IMG/VR virus record: IMGVR_UViG_3300014501_000942
Location: 1 to 20,899 of that record
Direction: 5' to 3' (one strand)
Source: a virus
DNA: 20,899 nt
Part shown: positions 14,338-20,899 of the stretch, piece after piece
Numbering within the stretch: the first letter of the stretch is position 1
Layout of the letters: the number at the start of each line of letters is the position of its first letter
The notes under the pieces: model-generated
Seen by the model: the letters and a program-made list of their open reading frames with translations, nothing else
What the model was told of the DNA's origin: nothing
Database searches by the model: none
Position numbers and translations under genes: made by a program

Positions 14338-14826
14338 ATGCCAGCAATGAGCCAGCGGGCGTATGCCCGCCATCGCGGAGTCGCGCTGTCCGCTGTGCAG
14401 AAGGCGATTGAAACGGGGCGCATCTCGACGCAGCCAGACGGGAAGATCGACTCCGAACAGGCGGATGTCGAGTGGGAGCAGAATACCAGGCGGCACGCGC
14501 CGCCGGTCGCCAAGCGTGAGCAGGAAGATGACGACGCTTCGCTCTTCGGCGCTTCGCAGTACACCAAGGCGCGCGCCGTGCGCGAGCACTACCAGGCGCG
14601 GCTGGCCAAGATCGAGTACGAAGAGCGCGTGGCCAAGCTCGTCGCGAAGGACGAAGTTCAAGTGGCCGCGTTCAACAAGTTCCGGCAGTTCCGCGATCAC
14701 ATCCTGAACATTCCGGATCGCGTGGCGGCGATGGTGGCCGCTGAAACCGAAGCAGCGAAGTGCTACGAAGTCCTGGCGACCGAGATTAGAAGGGCGCTGA
14801 ATGAGTTTGCTGACTCCAACGGCTGA
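14338..14826 (+). CDS. Terminase small subunit, Nu1-like
   Basis: A 162-residue protein; ATG 14338 or ATG 14347 may be the start. The N-terminus (MSQRAYARHRGVALSAVQKAIETGRI) is a winged HTH-like DNA-binding domain of the Nu1 type, which recognises the packaging site. A central helical part follows (TKARAVREHYQARLAKIEYEERVAKLV), and then a segment that would contact the large subunit. It overlaps the large subunit gene by 26 nt, the expected partner. It starts a run of closely packed head genes. Upstream sequence lacks an obvious promoter, and GGGGA lies near the start as a weak ribosome binding site. Confidence 0.82.
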   Translation: MPAMSQRAYARHRGVALSAVQKAIETGRISTQPDGKIDSEQADVEWEQNTRRHAPPVAKREQEDDDASLFGASQYTKARAVREHYQARLAKIEYEERVAKLVAKDEVQVAAFNKFRQFRDHILNIPDRVAAMVAAETEAAKCYEVLATEIRRALNEFADSNG

Positions 14827-16720
14827 AGAGATCTACTCGGCAGCGGCGGCGGCTGGAGCGCGGCCGGACCCGATGCTGACGATCTCGCAGTGGGCCGACA
14901 AGTACCGCGCTCTCTCACAGCGCGCATCGGCTGAGTCGGGACCGTGGCGCACGGAGCGGACACCCTATCTGCGCGAGATCATGGACTGCCTGTCGCCATC
15001 GTCGCCCGTCGAGCGAACGGTCTTCATGAAGGGCGCGCAGATCGGCGGCACCGAGTGCGGAAACAACTGGATCGGCTATGTGATCCACCAGGCGCCCGGC
15101 CCCATGATGGCGATCCAGCCCACCGTGGAGATGGCCAAACGCAACTCGAAGCAGCGCATCGATCCGCTGATCGAGGAATCGGAGGTGCTGCGCGCACTGG
15201 TCAGCGATCCGCGGTCGCGCGACTCCGGGAACACAGTTCTGTCAAAGGAGTTCCCCGGTGGCGTGCTGGTGATGACCGGCGCGAACTCCGCGGTCGGCCT
15301 CCGCTCCATGGCGGCGCGGTATCTGTTCCTTGATGAGGTGGACGGGTATCCAGGCGATGTGGAGGGCGAAGGCGATCCCGTGAACTTGGCGACCGCGCGC
15401 ACCAGGACGTTCGCGCGCCGCAAGATCTTCATGTGCTCGACGCCGAAGATCACGGGCATGTCCCGGATCGAGGCGGCATTTGAAGAAAGCGACAAGCGGC
15501 TCTACTGGGTGCCGTGTCCGGTTTGCCGCGCGTTCCAGACGCTAAAGTTCGCTCAGTTGCGCTGGCCAAAAGGAGAGACAGAGAAGGCGGTCTACATCTG
15601 CGAGCATTGCGGGCAGGAGATTCACAACCACCAGAAGCAGTCGATGCTCGCTTGCGGCGAGTGGCGGCGCAGCGCTGTTGGCGACGGCAAGACGGCCGGC
15701 TTCCATCTCTCCAGTCTCTATTCGCCGGTCGGGTGGTTCGCGTGGTCGGACGCAGCCAAGCAGTTTGAGCAGGCGCAGAAGAATTCCGCGCTGCTTCAGG
15801 TCTTCGTCAACACCGTGCTGGGCGAGACGTGGACGCTGTTAGGGGAAGCACCGGAGTGGCAGAAGCTTTATGACCGGCGGGAGTCGTACAAGGTTGGCAC
15901 CGTACCGCCTGGCGGCCTGTTCCTTACGGCTGGCGCGGATGTGCAGAAGGACCGCATCGAGGTTGAGGTCACCGCATGGGGTCGCGGCAAGGAGTCCTGG
16001 TCGGTCGATTATCGGGTGTTCGAAGGGGACACCTCGCGGCCGCAGGTCTGGGAGAAGCTCACTGGACTGCTGAACGAATCCTTCTCCACCGAGTCCGGCC
16101 TGGAATTGCAGATCCTGCAACTCGCCGTGGATTCGGGCTTTGCCGCCATCGAGGTGTACCAGTGGGCGCGACGCCAGGGCGGGCGGGTGCTGGTCATCAA
16201 GGGCGATTCGCGAACGCCCGCGCTCATCGGATCGGCCGCGCCGGTGGAAGTCGGGCCAGCGGGCGCCAAACTGAAGCGCGGCGTGCGAGTGTGGCCGGTG
16301 AATTCCGGCATGGCCAAGGAAGAGTTGTACCGGTGGCTGCGCCAGGATCGGCCGACGGATGAGGACGTGGCGAAGGGGATTCCATTCCCACCGGGATATT
16401 GTCACTTTCCTCGCTACAGCGAAGAGTACTTCAAACAGATCACCGCCGAGCAGTTCGTGACGAAGATCGTCAAGGGGTATCGCCGACACGAGTGGCAGAA
16501 GATGCGCGAGCGCAACGAGGCGCTCGATTGCCGGGTGTATGCACGCGCTGCCGCTGGACGGGTCGGTATCGACCGTTTCCAGGAGAAGCACTGGGCCGAC
16601 CTCGAGCGGCGGGTGGGCAGACCTCGAGTGAACGAAGTCAAACAAGCACCGCAGCAAACGCAGCGCACGGATGGCAGGCAAGCCGCCCGTAACCAGGTGC
16701 GCTTCAGGATGGATCTCTAA
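14801..16720 (+). CDS. Terminase large subunit, GpA family
   Basis: This 639-residue protein is the packaging motor and cutting enzyme. The N-terminal ATPase (about 50-280) has a Walker A-like stretch KGAQIGGTE (77-85) and Walker B YLFLDE (174-179). A zinc ribbon is formed by C239/C242 and C267/C270. The C-terminal nuclease has acidic residues in GADVQKD (D380, D384), AVDSGF and EALDCRVYA. Length matches lambda gpA (641). The final 40 residues are Gln/Arg-rich, probably for prohead binding. It overlaps the small subunit by 26 nt, and its TAA overlaps the next ATG in TAATG. The GpA type indicates a lambda-like packaging strategy, perhaps with cohesive ends, though no cos site was identified. 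Confidence 0.95.
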   Translation: MSLLTPTAEEIYSAAAAAGARPDPMLTISQWADKYRALSQRASAESGPWRTERTPYLREIMDCLSPSSPVERTVFMKGAQIGGTECGNNWIGYVIHQAPGPMMAIQPTVEMAKRNSKQRIDPLIEESEVLRALVSDPRSRDSGNTVLSKEFPGGVLVMTGANSAVGLRSMAARYLFLDEVDGYPGDVEGEGDPVNLATARTRTFARRKIFMCSTPKITGMSRIEAAFEESDKRLYWVPCPVCRAFQTLKFAQLRWPKGETEKAVYICEHCGQEIHNHQKQSMLACGEWRRSAVGDGKTAGFHLSSLYSPVGWFAWSDAAKQFEQAQKNSALLQVFVNTVLGETWTLLGEAPEWQKLYDRRESYKVGTVPPGGLFLTAGADVQKDRIEVEVTAWGRGKESWSVDYRVFEGDTSRPQVWEKLTGLLNESFSTESGLELQILQLAVDSGFAAIEVYQWARRQGGRVLVIKGDSRTPALIGSAAPVEVGPAGAKLKRGVRVWPVNSGMAKEELYRWLRQDRPTDEDVAKGIPFPPGYCHFPRYSEEYFKQITAEQFVTKIVKGYRRHEWQKMRERNEALDCRVYARAAAGRVGIDRFQEKHWADLERRVGRPRVNEVKQAPQQTQRTDGRQAARNQVRFRMDL

Positions 16721-16932
16721 TGGCATTCACTCAGACCGACCTCGATGCTCTCGACGCCGCGCGTAAGCAGGGGGCCAGGCGAGTCCGATTTCAGGATCGC
16801 GAGTTCGAATTCGATTCCGTGGATGACTACTTGAAGCTCCGGAATCTGATCTTGAACGACATCGCCCAGCAATCCGGGCCGCAGCAGGTACGCCAGGTGC
16901 GAGTCTACACGACCAACGGTTGGGGGCACTAA
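16720..16932 (+). CDS. gpW-like head-tail joining protein
   Basis: A 70-residue protein matching the gpW family in size (lambda gpW is 68) and position. The pattern TQTDLDALDAARKQGARRVRFQDREFEFDSVDDYLKLRNLIL shows helix, beta-hairpin, helix. Such proteins cap the portal after packaging and form the site where the tail joins. Its start overlaps the terminase stop (TAATG), and its own TAA overlaps the next ATG in the same way, indicating translational coupling. The family call is from pattern and position together. Confidence 0.82.
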   Translation: MAFTQTDLDALDAARKQGARRVRFQDREFEFDSVDDYLKLRNLILNDIAQQSGPQQVRQVRVYTTNGWGH

Positions 16933-17168
16933 TGGATCGGCTCGGGCGAGTGGCCGCCGCCGCGCGAGGTTTGGGCAGTCAGTTCGTTGCAGCGTGCCGG
17001 AAGGAAACACCGGCAGTCCTCGAAAAGATCTTGTTCTTCGGTGGCATGGGCTCCGTGGTATGGGGCTGCTGGATGATATACCGCCCACTCGGTCCAATCA
17101 TCGGCGGCGTGCTGGCTGTCTGGCTTGGAATGTTGATCTCCGTGGAGCGCAATGAACCTCGTTCGTAG
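16932..17168 (+). CDS. Small membrane protein between gpW and portal
   Basis: A 78-residue protein from ATG 16932, coupled to gpW by TAATG. A TTG 12 nt upstream is possible but unneeded. After a basic N-terminus there are two hydrophobic segments (about residues 34-50, FFGGMGSVVWGCWMIY, and 54-73, GPIIGGVLAVWLGMLISV) separated by a short RPLGP turn, suggesting a two-span hairpin in the inner membrane. It overlaps the portal start by 17 nt. Lambda has no membrane protein here. It could be a holin-like or exclusion protein, but I see nothing specific. Confidence 0.65.
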   Translation: MDRLGRVAAAARGLGSQFVAACRKETPAVLEKILFFGGMGSVVWGCWMIYRPLGPIIGGVLAVWLGMLISVERNEPRS

Positions 17169-18723
17169 GGCCGCCGCGATGACCATCGCGCCGCCGCGCA
17201 CCCGCGCGATGGGAACGTTCCCGTTCGATGCTGCCGGGCGTGGGCGTCGGGGAATCGGGTGGAATCCGCCGTTCCTCGGCCTGAACACGCTCCTGTTTTC
17301 GCACGGCCTGGAGTTGCAGGCGCGGAACCGTGACGCGGTTCGCAATAGCGCCTGGGCGGCGGGGGCCGTGGATTCGTACGTCGCCAACGCGATCGGGCGT
17401 GGGATTCGCCTGGTGCCGCACCATCCGGACGAGAAGGTGCGCGACCTGATCACCAGGAAGTGGAATCGGTGGACTCGGGAGTGCGACGTCGAGTACGACC
17501 CGCGGAATCCTGCATCTGGCCAGACGGATTTCTACGGCCAGCAGATGGTGATCGCGCGCGAAGTCATGGAGGCGGGTGAATGCTTCGTCCGGTTCCGGCC
17601 CCGTTCTGTGAAGGAAGGGCTTACCGTTCCGCTGCAACTCCAGTTGATCGAGGCCGAGCAGTTACCGTTGTGGCGCACGGCGGTCGAGCGGATGCCGCCG
17701 AACAACTCTGTGCGGTGCGGCATCGAGTTTCAGACCGACGGTCGGCGCGCGGCGTACCACTTCTGGAAGGCGCATCCGGGCGAGACGATGTTCTTCCCGA
17801 TGGACGCTCTATCGGTCGAACGCGTGCCGGCCACGGAGGTGCTGCACGTTTACAAGCCCATCCGCGCGGGCCAGTTCCGGGGACAGCCGTGGCTGACATC
17901 GGTGATTGCGAAGCTCTACGAACTGGAGCAATACACGGACGCGGAGATCGTCCGCAAGAAACTCGCGGCGATGATCACCGGGTTCATCACGCAGGCCAGC
18001 CCGGACAATCCGATCATTCCACCAGACCAATACCAGAACGGGCCGACTCAGACGGAGCCGGGAGCGCAGATCAGCAAGCTCGAACCCGGCACGTTTCAGG
18101 TGTTGAACTTCGGCGAAGAGGTGCAGTTTGCCGAGGCGAAGGACAGCGGCGATTTCAAATCGTTCATCAGGAGTTGCCTGCAAGCTTTCGCGAGTGGGGC
18201 CGGGCTCGCCGAGTACCAGATCAGCGGCGACTTGTCGGGGATCAACTATTCCTCGATCCGGGCCGGTCTGCTGGAGTTCCGCCGCAAGTGCGAGCAGTAT
18301 CAGCATTCGGTTTTCATTTTTCAGGTCTGCCATCCGGTCTATAAGCGGTGGCTGCGCGAAGCGATGCTCGCGCTGGTGTTCGGCATAGACCTGTTGAACG
18401 CGTACAACAAAGATCCCGAGCCGTTCGAGGAAGTGCAGTGGGTCACACCCGGCTGGCCGTGGGTCGATCCCGAGAAAGACATCAAGGCTTCCAACGATGC
18501 GATCCGCAGCGGTCTCTCCACGCGTTCGGCTGAGGTTGCGGCGCAAGGGCGCGACGCCGGTGCCGTGGATGCTGAGCAGACAGCAGATAACAAGCGGGCG
18601 GACAAACTTGGGCTGTCCTACGACAGCGATGGCCGCAAGGTCCTGACTGGGCGCAACGCCGGATTGACGGAGACCGAGATCCAACAGGACGCGGCCAAGG
18701 GCGAGGTGGACGTGAAGCCATGA
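17152..18723 (+). CDS. Portal protein, lambda gpB family
   Basis: This 523-residue protein is the portal, the dodecameric ring at one head vertex through which DNA enters and leaves. The length is close to lambda gpB (533). Typical stretches are RNRDAVRNSAWAAGAVDSYVANAIGRGIRLVP near residues 58-90 and QLQLIEAEQLP. FFPMDALSVERVPATEVLHVYKPIRAGQFRGQPWL lies in the middle, and SGDLSGINYSSIRAGLLEFRR later. ATG 17152 is preceded by GGAG. It overlaps the membrane protein before it by 17 nt and the protease after it by 4 nt (ATGA). The C-terminal 60 residues are acidic and variable, as usual in the family. Confidence 0.93.
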   Translation: MNLVRRAAAMTIAPPRTRAMGTFPFDAAGRGRRGIGWNPPFLGLNTLLFSHGLELQARNRDAVRNSAWAAGAVDSYVANAIGRGIRLVPHHPDEKVRDLITRKWNRWTRECDVEYDPRNPASGQTDFYGQQMVIAREVMEAGECFVRFRPRSVKEGLTVPLQLQLIEAEQLPLWRTAVERMPPNNSVRCGIEFQTDGRRAAYHFWKAHPGETMFFPMDALSVERVPATEVLHVYKPIRAGQFRGQPWLTSVIAKLYELEQYTDAEIVRKKLAAMITGFITQASPDNPIIPPDQYQNGPTQTEPGAQISKLEPGTFQVLNFGEEVQFAEAKDSGDFKSFIRSCLQAFASGAGLAEYQISGDLSGINYSSIRAGLLEFRRKCEQYQHSVFIFQVCHPVYKRWLREAMLALVFGIDLLNAYNKDPEPFEEVQWVTPGWPWVDPEKDIKASNDAIRSGLSTRSAEVAAQGRDAGAVDAEQTADNKRADKLGLSYDSDGRKVLTGRNAGLTETEIQQDAAKGEVDVKP

Positions 18724-20396
18724 CGAATCTGACTCGTGTTGCGTCGCGGTTTGTGAACACGCCGCTCATGATTCACCCGCCCAAGCTGGACGTGATCGTC
18801 CAGGCGTTGGGGCCACGGCTGGGCATCATTCCGTTGACCGGCGTGAAGCCCGTCGTTGAGCCGTTCGCCACCGCTTACATGGACCAGGCCGCCGACAGCG
18901 GCTACCAGGTGATCGACGGCGTCGCGATCATTCCGATCCAGGGAGTGCTGACGAAAGCGGAATCCTGGGTTTCGGCGCTGAGTGGTTGCAGCTCCTACGC
19001 GCAGATCGGGGGCTACCTTCAGGACGCCGTGAACGACGCCGGAGTGCGGGCCATCCTGCTGCAGGTTGATTCGCCGGGCGGCGAGACCACGGGCTGCCTG
19101 GAACTGTCCGACTTCATCTACTCGATTCGCGGCGCGAAGCCAATCTATGCGGTTGCTGACGACTTCGCGTTCTCGGCGGCCTACGCTCTTACGAGCGCAG
19201 CCGACAGGATCTTCATCACGCGCATGGGCGCGGTCGGGTCGGTCGGCGTCGTGGTGCTGCATACCGAGGATTCCAAGTTCAACGACGAGCAGGGGTTCAA
19301 GTACACCTACATCTTCAAAGGCGACAGGAAGGTCGATGGGAACCCGCATGAACCGTTGTCGGAGCGGGCCGAGAAAGACATCCAGTCCGAGATTGACCGG
19401 CAGTATAACCAGTTCGTAGCAACGGTCGCGCGGAACCGGAAGGCCGACGCAGAGAAGATCGTCGCGACGCAGGCCGGCGTGTTCTGGGCGGAGAATGCCG
19501 TTCCGCTCCTGGCCGACGAAGTCGGAACGCTGGGCGATGCCATGAACGCGCTTCGGAAACTGCTCGGCGAACCTGTCCAGAATTCAACGGCGGCGATGGC
19601 CGCAATATCCACAACCAAGGAGGTAACAGCGAGTATGCCCAACGAAACGCTTTCAATCGCCGCCGAGGGTAAGAAGCCAGGTGACGGTGACGGCGATGAG
19701 AAGAACAACAACGAACCGAAGTACTGCCACGCATGCGGTACCAAGCTTCACGCGGATGCGACTTTCTGCCACGCCTGTGGCACGAAAGCCGAAGGCGAGG
19801 CATCCGGTAAGTTCTGCCACGCCTGCGGTGCCGAGTTGCGCAAAGGCGCGGAGTACTGTCACGCCTGCGGCGAGGGCGCAAAGAGCGATGCCAAGAAACC
19901 GGAGGGCGCGGCCCCTCTTGCGGGAATCGCTGCGGTGGCCGGTCTGCCGTTAAGGATGCGTCCCGAGGGCGACATCGAAGCCATCGGCGCGCTGTGCAAG
20001 ATGGCGGGCTGTCCCGACAAGGCCGCGGAGTTCCTCACGAAGAAGAAACCCAACGGCCAATATTTCAGCGTGGCGGATGTCAGTGAGGAATTGACCGCCG
20101 CCCGCGTGATCGAAAGCGAGAGGAGCATGATTACTTCGCACGTCAACCCGAACCAGGGCGCAACGGGCTCGCTTCAGGAACTTGAAGCCCAAGCCACTTC
20201 CTACGCCCGCCAGAATCGCGGCAAAGAGACTCCGAATCTCTACGCCGAAAGCGGTACCACCAAGCTGACCAAGGAGCGCGCCTACGCTCAGATGCTCGAA
20301 GAGCATCCCGAGGTTTACGGCGCGTTCGTGGCGCAGCATAACGCGAAAGGCCTGATCGCCACGCTCGAGCGGGCTGGCATTCGCCTCGCCCGGTAG
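18720..20396 (+). CDS. S49 head maturation protease/scaffold with double zinc ribbon
   Basis: This 558-residue protein corresponds to lambda gpC. The N-terminal S49 (SppA-like) protease (about 65-275) has nucleophile Ser152 in FAFSAAY and probable general base Lys204 in GDRKVDGNP, with DSPGGE as the oxyanion turn. The C-terminal part is scaffold-like, ending in an alpha-helical region. Between them, residues 336-383 hold four CxxC knuckles (C336/C339, C350/C353, C366/C369, C380/C383). Each reads CHACG, spaced as two zinc ribbons. This insertion is not part of the lambda protein. An excellent internal ribosome binding site and in-frame ATG (19635) lie just before it. The enzyme would degrade the scaffold and trim capsid proteins. 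Its start overlaps the portal stop (ATGA). Confidence 0.9.
   Translation: MTNLTRVASRFVNTPLMIHPPKLDVIVQALGPRLGIIPLTGVKPVVEPFATAYMDQAADSGYQVIDGVAIIPIQGVLTKAESWVSALSGCSSYAQIGGYLQDAVNDAGVRAILLQVDSPGGETTGCLELSDFIYSIRGAKPIYAVADDFAFSAAYALTSAADRIFITRMGAVGSVGVVVLHTEDSKFNDEQGFKYTYIFKGDRKVDGNPHEPLSERAEKDIQSEIDRQYNQFVATVARNRKADAEKIVATQAGVFWAENAVPLLADEVGTLGDAMNALRKLLGEPVQNSTAAMAAISTTKEVTASMPNETLSIAAEGKKPGDGDGDEKNNNEPKYCHACGTKLHADATFCHACGTKAEGEASGKFCHACGAELRKGAEYCHACGEGAKSDAKKPEGAAPLAGIAAVAGLPLRMRPEGDIEAIGALCKMAGCPDKAAEFLTKKKPNGQYFSVADVSEELTAARVIESERSMITSHVNPNQGATGSLQELEAQATSYARQNRGKETPNLYAESGTTKLTKERAYAQMLEEHPEVYGAFVAQHNAKGLIATLERAGIRLAR
19617..19637 (+). promoter_or_regulatory. Internal ribosome binding site and start for a nested scaffold
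   Basis: AAGGAGGT (19617-19624) is a full-strength Shine-Dalgarno sequence. It lies 10 nt before an ATG (19635-19637) that is in frame with the S49 protein at residue 306. In lambda the scaffold Nu3 is made in exactly this way inside gene C. The spacer is slightly long but workable. Confidence 0.65.
19635..20396 (+). CDS. Nested scaffold protein, Nu3-like, with zinc ribbons
   Basis: Starting at the internal ATG, this in-frame product would have 253 residues and lack the protease domain. It begins MPNETLSIAAEGKKPGDGD, an acidic disordered leader. The two zinc ribbons follow at about residues 31-78 of the nested product. The scaffold part comes next (DKAAEFLTKKKPNGQYFSVADVSEELTAARVIESERSM), and the helical C-terminus includes ELEAQATSYARQN. 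By analogy with lambda Nu3 it would assemble the prohead core and be removed by the full-length protease. Expression is inferred from the strong ribosome binding site, not shown. Confidence 0.6.
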   Translation: MPNETLSIAAEGKKPGDGDGDEKNNNEPKYCHACGTKLHADATFCHACGTKAEGEASGKFCHACGAELRKGAEYCHACGEGAKSDAKKPEGAAPLAGIAAVAGLPLRMRPEGDIEAIGALCKMAGCPDKAAEFLTKKKPNGQYFSVADVSEELTAARVIESERSMITSHVNPNQGATGSLQELEAQATSYARQNRGKETPNLYAESGTTKLTKERAYAQMLEEHPEVYGAFVAQHNAKGLIATLERAGIRLAR

Positions 20397-20417
20397 CGAC
20401 AGAGGAGACCAACAGAC

Positions 20418-20801
20418 ATGGCATTCGAACAGACATTACGTTCAGTCGGCCTTCCGGCGGCGGCGGACCTCACGAGCGGTGGAACTGTGAACCCGCAGTT
20501 CTACTTCGTGACCGTCAACTCGTCCGGGCAGATCAACTTCACGGGCGCTGGGGCCGTCGCCGATGGCGTCGTCCAGGACAAGCCCAACGCGCAGGGAATC
20601 GAGGGCGAGGTCGCGATCCTCGGAATCACCAAGCTGCTGACCGGCGCTGCGGTCAACAACGGCGACCCGCTCATGGCCAACGCCAGCGGTCAGGCTATCA
20701 CTGCGACCTCCGGCAATTTCGTGCGGGCGCGCGCGCTGGCGGCATCGGGCGGCGCTGGCGTGATTATCCCCGCGCTGCTTCTCGGCCCGTACAAGATGTA
20801 G
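20418..20801 (+). CDS. Capsid decoration (cement) protein
   Basis: A 127-residue protein between scaffold/protease and capsid, the position of lambda gpD (110 residues). GAGGAG precedes ATG 20418. The sequence is beta-rich and small-residue-rich (QFYFVTVNSSGQINFTGAGAVADGVVQDKPNAQGIEGEVAILGITKLLTGAAVNNGDPLMANASGQ). This resembles the DUF2190 kind of capsid cement protein rather than gpD itself. Such proteins bind the expanded shell as trimers and stabilise it against packed DNA. The position is strong evidence; the exact family is moderate. Confidence 0.75.
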   Translation: MAFEQTLRSVGLPAAADLTSGGTVNPQFYFVTVNSSGQINFTGAGAVADGVVQDKPNAQGIEGEVAILGITKLLTGAAVNNGDPLMANASGQAITATSGNFVRARALAASGGAGVIIPALLLGPYKM

Positions 20802-20827
20802 CCGTTCATCAATAGGAGAAATCACAA

Positions 20828-20899
20828 ATGCCTCAACCAACACTACAAGACGTCCACGTCAATCGCCCGCTGACGAATGTTTCAGTGGCCTACCTTCAG
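20828..20899 (+). CDS. Major capsid protein, first 24 codons
   Basis: An open frame begins at ATG 20828, after AGGAG with a 9-10 nt spacer, and runs off the window. The 24 residues visible (starting MPQPTLQDVHVNRPL and continuing TNVSVAYLQ) match the usual N-terminus of phage major capsid proteins of the E family as I remember it, and the position after the decoration protein is right. Only the start is present, so nothing about the fold can be seen. Confidence 0.75.
   Translation, partial: MPQPTLQDVHVNRPLTNVSVAYLQ

Larger units (their letters stand above)
3406..20899. mobile_element. Lambda-like prophage, left end and head genes (cut at the window edge)
   Basis: The order is serine integrase, XRE repressor, ImmA-like protease, replication protein, regulator, DNA methyltransferases, terminase small and large subunits, gpW, portal, S49 protease/scaffold, decoration protein and capsid. 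Except for the integrase and a DUF3489 gene, all are on the plus strand. The head part follows the lambda order Nu1-A-W-B-C/Nu3-D-E. No structural gene seen here is broken. Tail, lysis and the right end are outside the window, so activity cannot be judged. Confidence 0.9.

Noticed and set aside
15839-16726. 295-residue open frame on the minus strand
   Set aside because: It is antisense to the terminase large subunit, which has convincing ATPase and nuclease motifs.

Overview
The window looks like a chromosome segment of an Acidobacteriota bacterium, most likely of the Solibacter/Bryobacter type. By eye it is GC-rich, and a secreted protein near the left end carries a C-terminal domain typical of the Solibacter TIGR03437 family. 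The assignment rests on that domain and general protein flavour, not on a marker gene. Two tRNA genes sit back to back in the left third: selenocysteine tRNA (anticodon TCA, minus strand, about 3163-3255) and glutamine tRNA (anticodon TTG, plus strand, 3335-3408). Each has an integration module at its 3' end.

Left of tRNA-Sec: a tyrosine recombinase (minus), convergent and overlapping with a small two-gene plus-strand operon (unknown protein, then an excisionase-like HTH protein). Further left is the TIGR03437 gene, split by an in-frame TAA, followed by a strong hairpin and a gene-free end with an imperfect inverted repeat. This side may be an island or remnant inserted at tRNA-Sec. Its outer end is not visible.

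Right of tRNA-Gln: a prophage that runs to the right edge of the window. A large serine recombinase (minus) comes first, and its reading frame ends inside the antisense strand of tRNA-Gln. Next come a control module (XRE repressor, ImmA/IrrE-type metallopeptidase), small genes, and a primase-polymerase/SF3 helicase replication protein. Then follow a mirrored cluster of GTGTGAC repeats, a MerR-type regulator, and two tandem ParB-domain DNA methyltransferases with different catalytic motifs (TSPPY and TDPPY). A lone minus-strand gene encodes a Lys/Ala-rich DUF3489 protein.

The last part is a head module in lambda order: terminase small subunit (Nu1), terminase large subunit (A), gpW connector, a small membrane protein, portal (B), S49 protease/scaffold (C with a probable nested Nu3-like start), decoration protein (D position) and the first 24 codons of the major capsid protein (E position). 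Many junctions are short overlaps (ATGA, TAATG), which fits one co-transcribed late operon. Tail and lysis genes and the right attachment site would lie beyond the window.

The most interesting points are the double tRNA integration locus, the serine recombinase overlapping its presumed target tRNA, the mirrored iteron-like repeats after the replication gene, and a double zinc ribbon inside the head protease behind an internal ribosome binding site.
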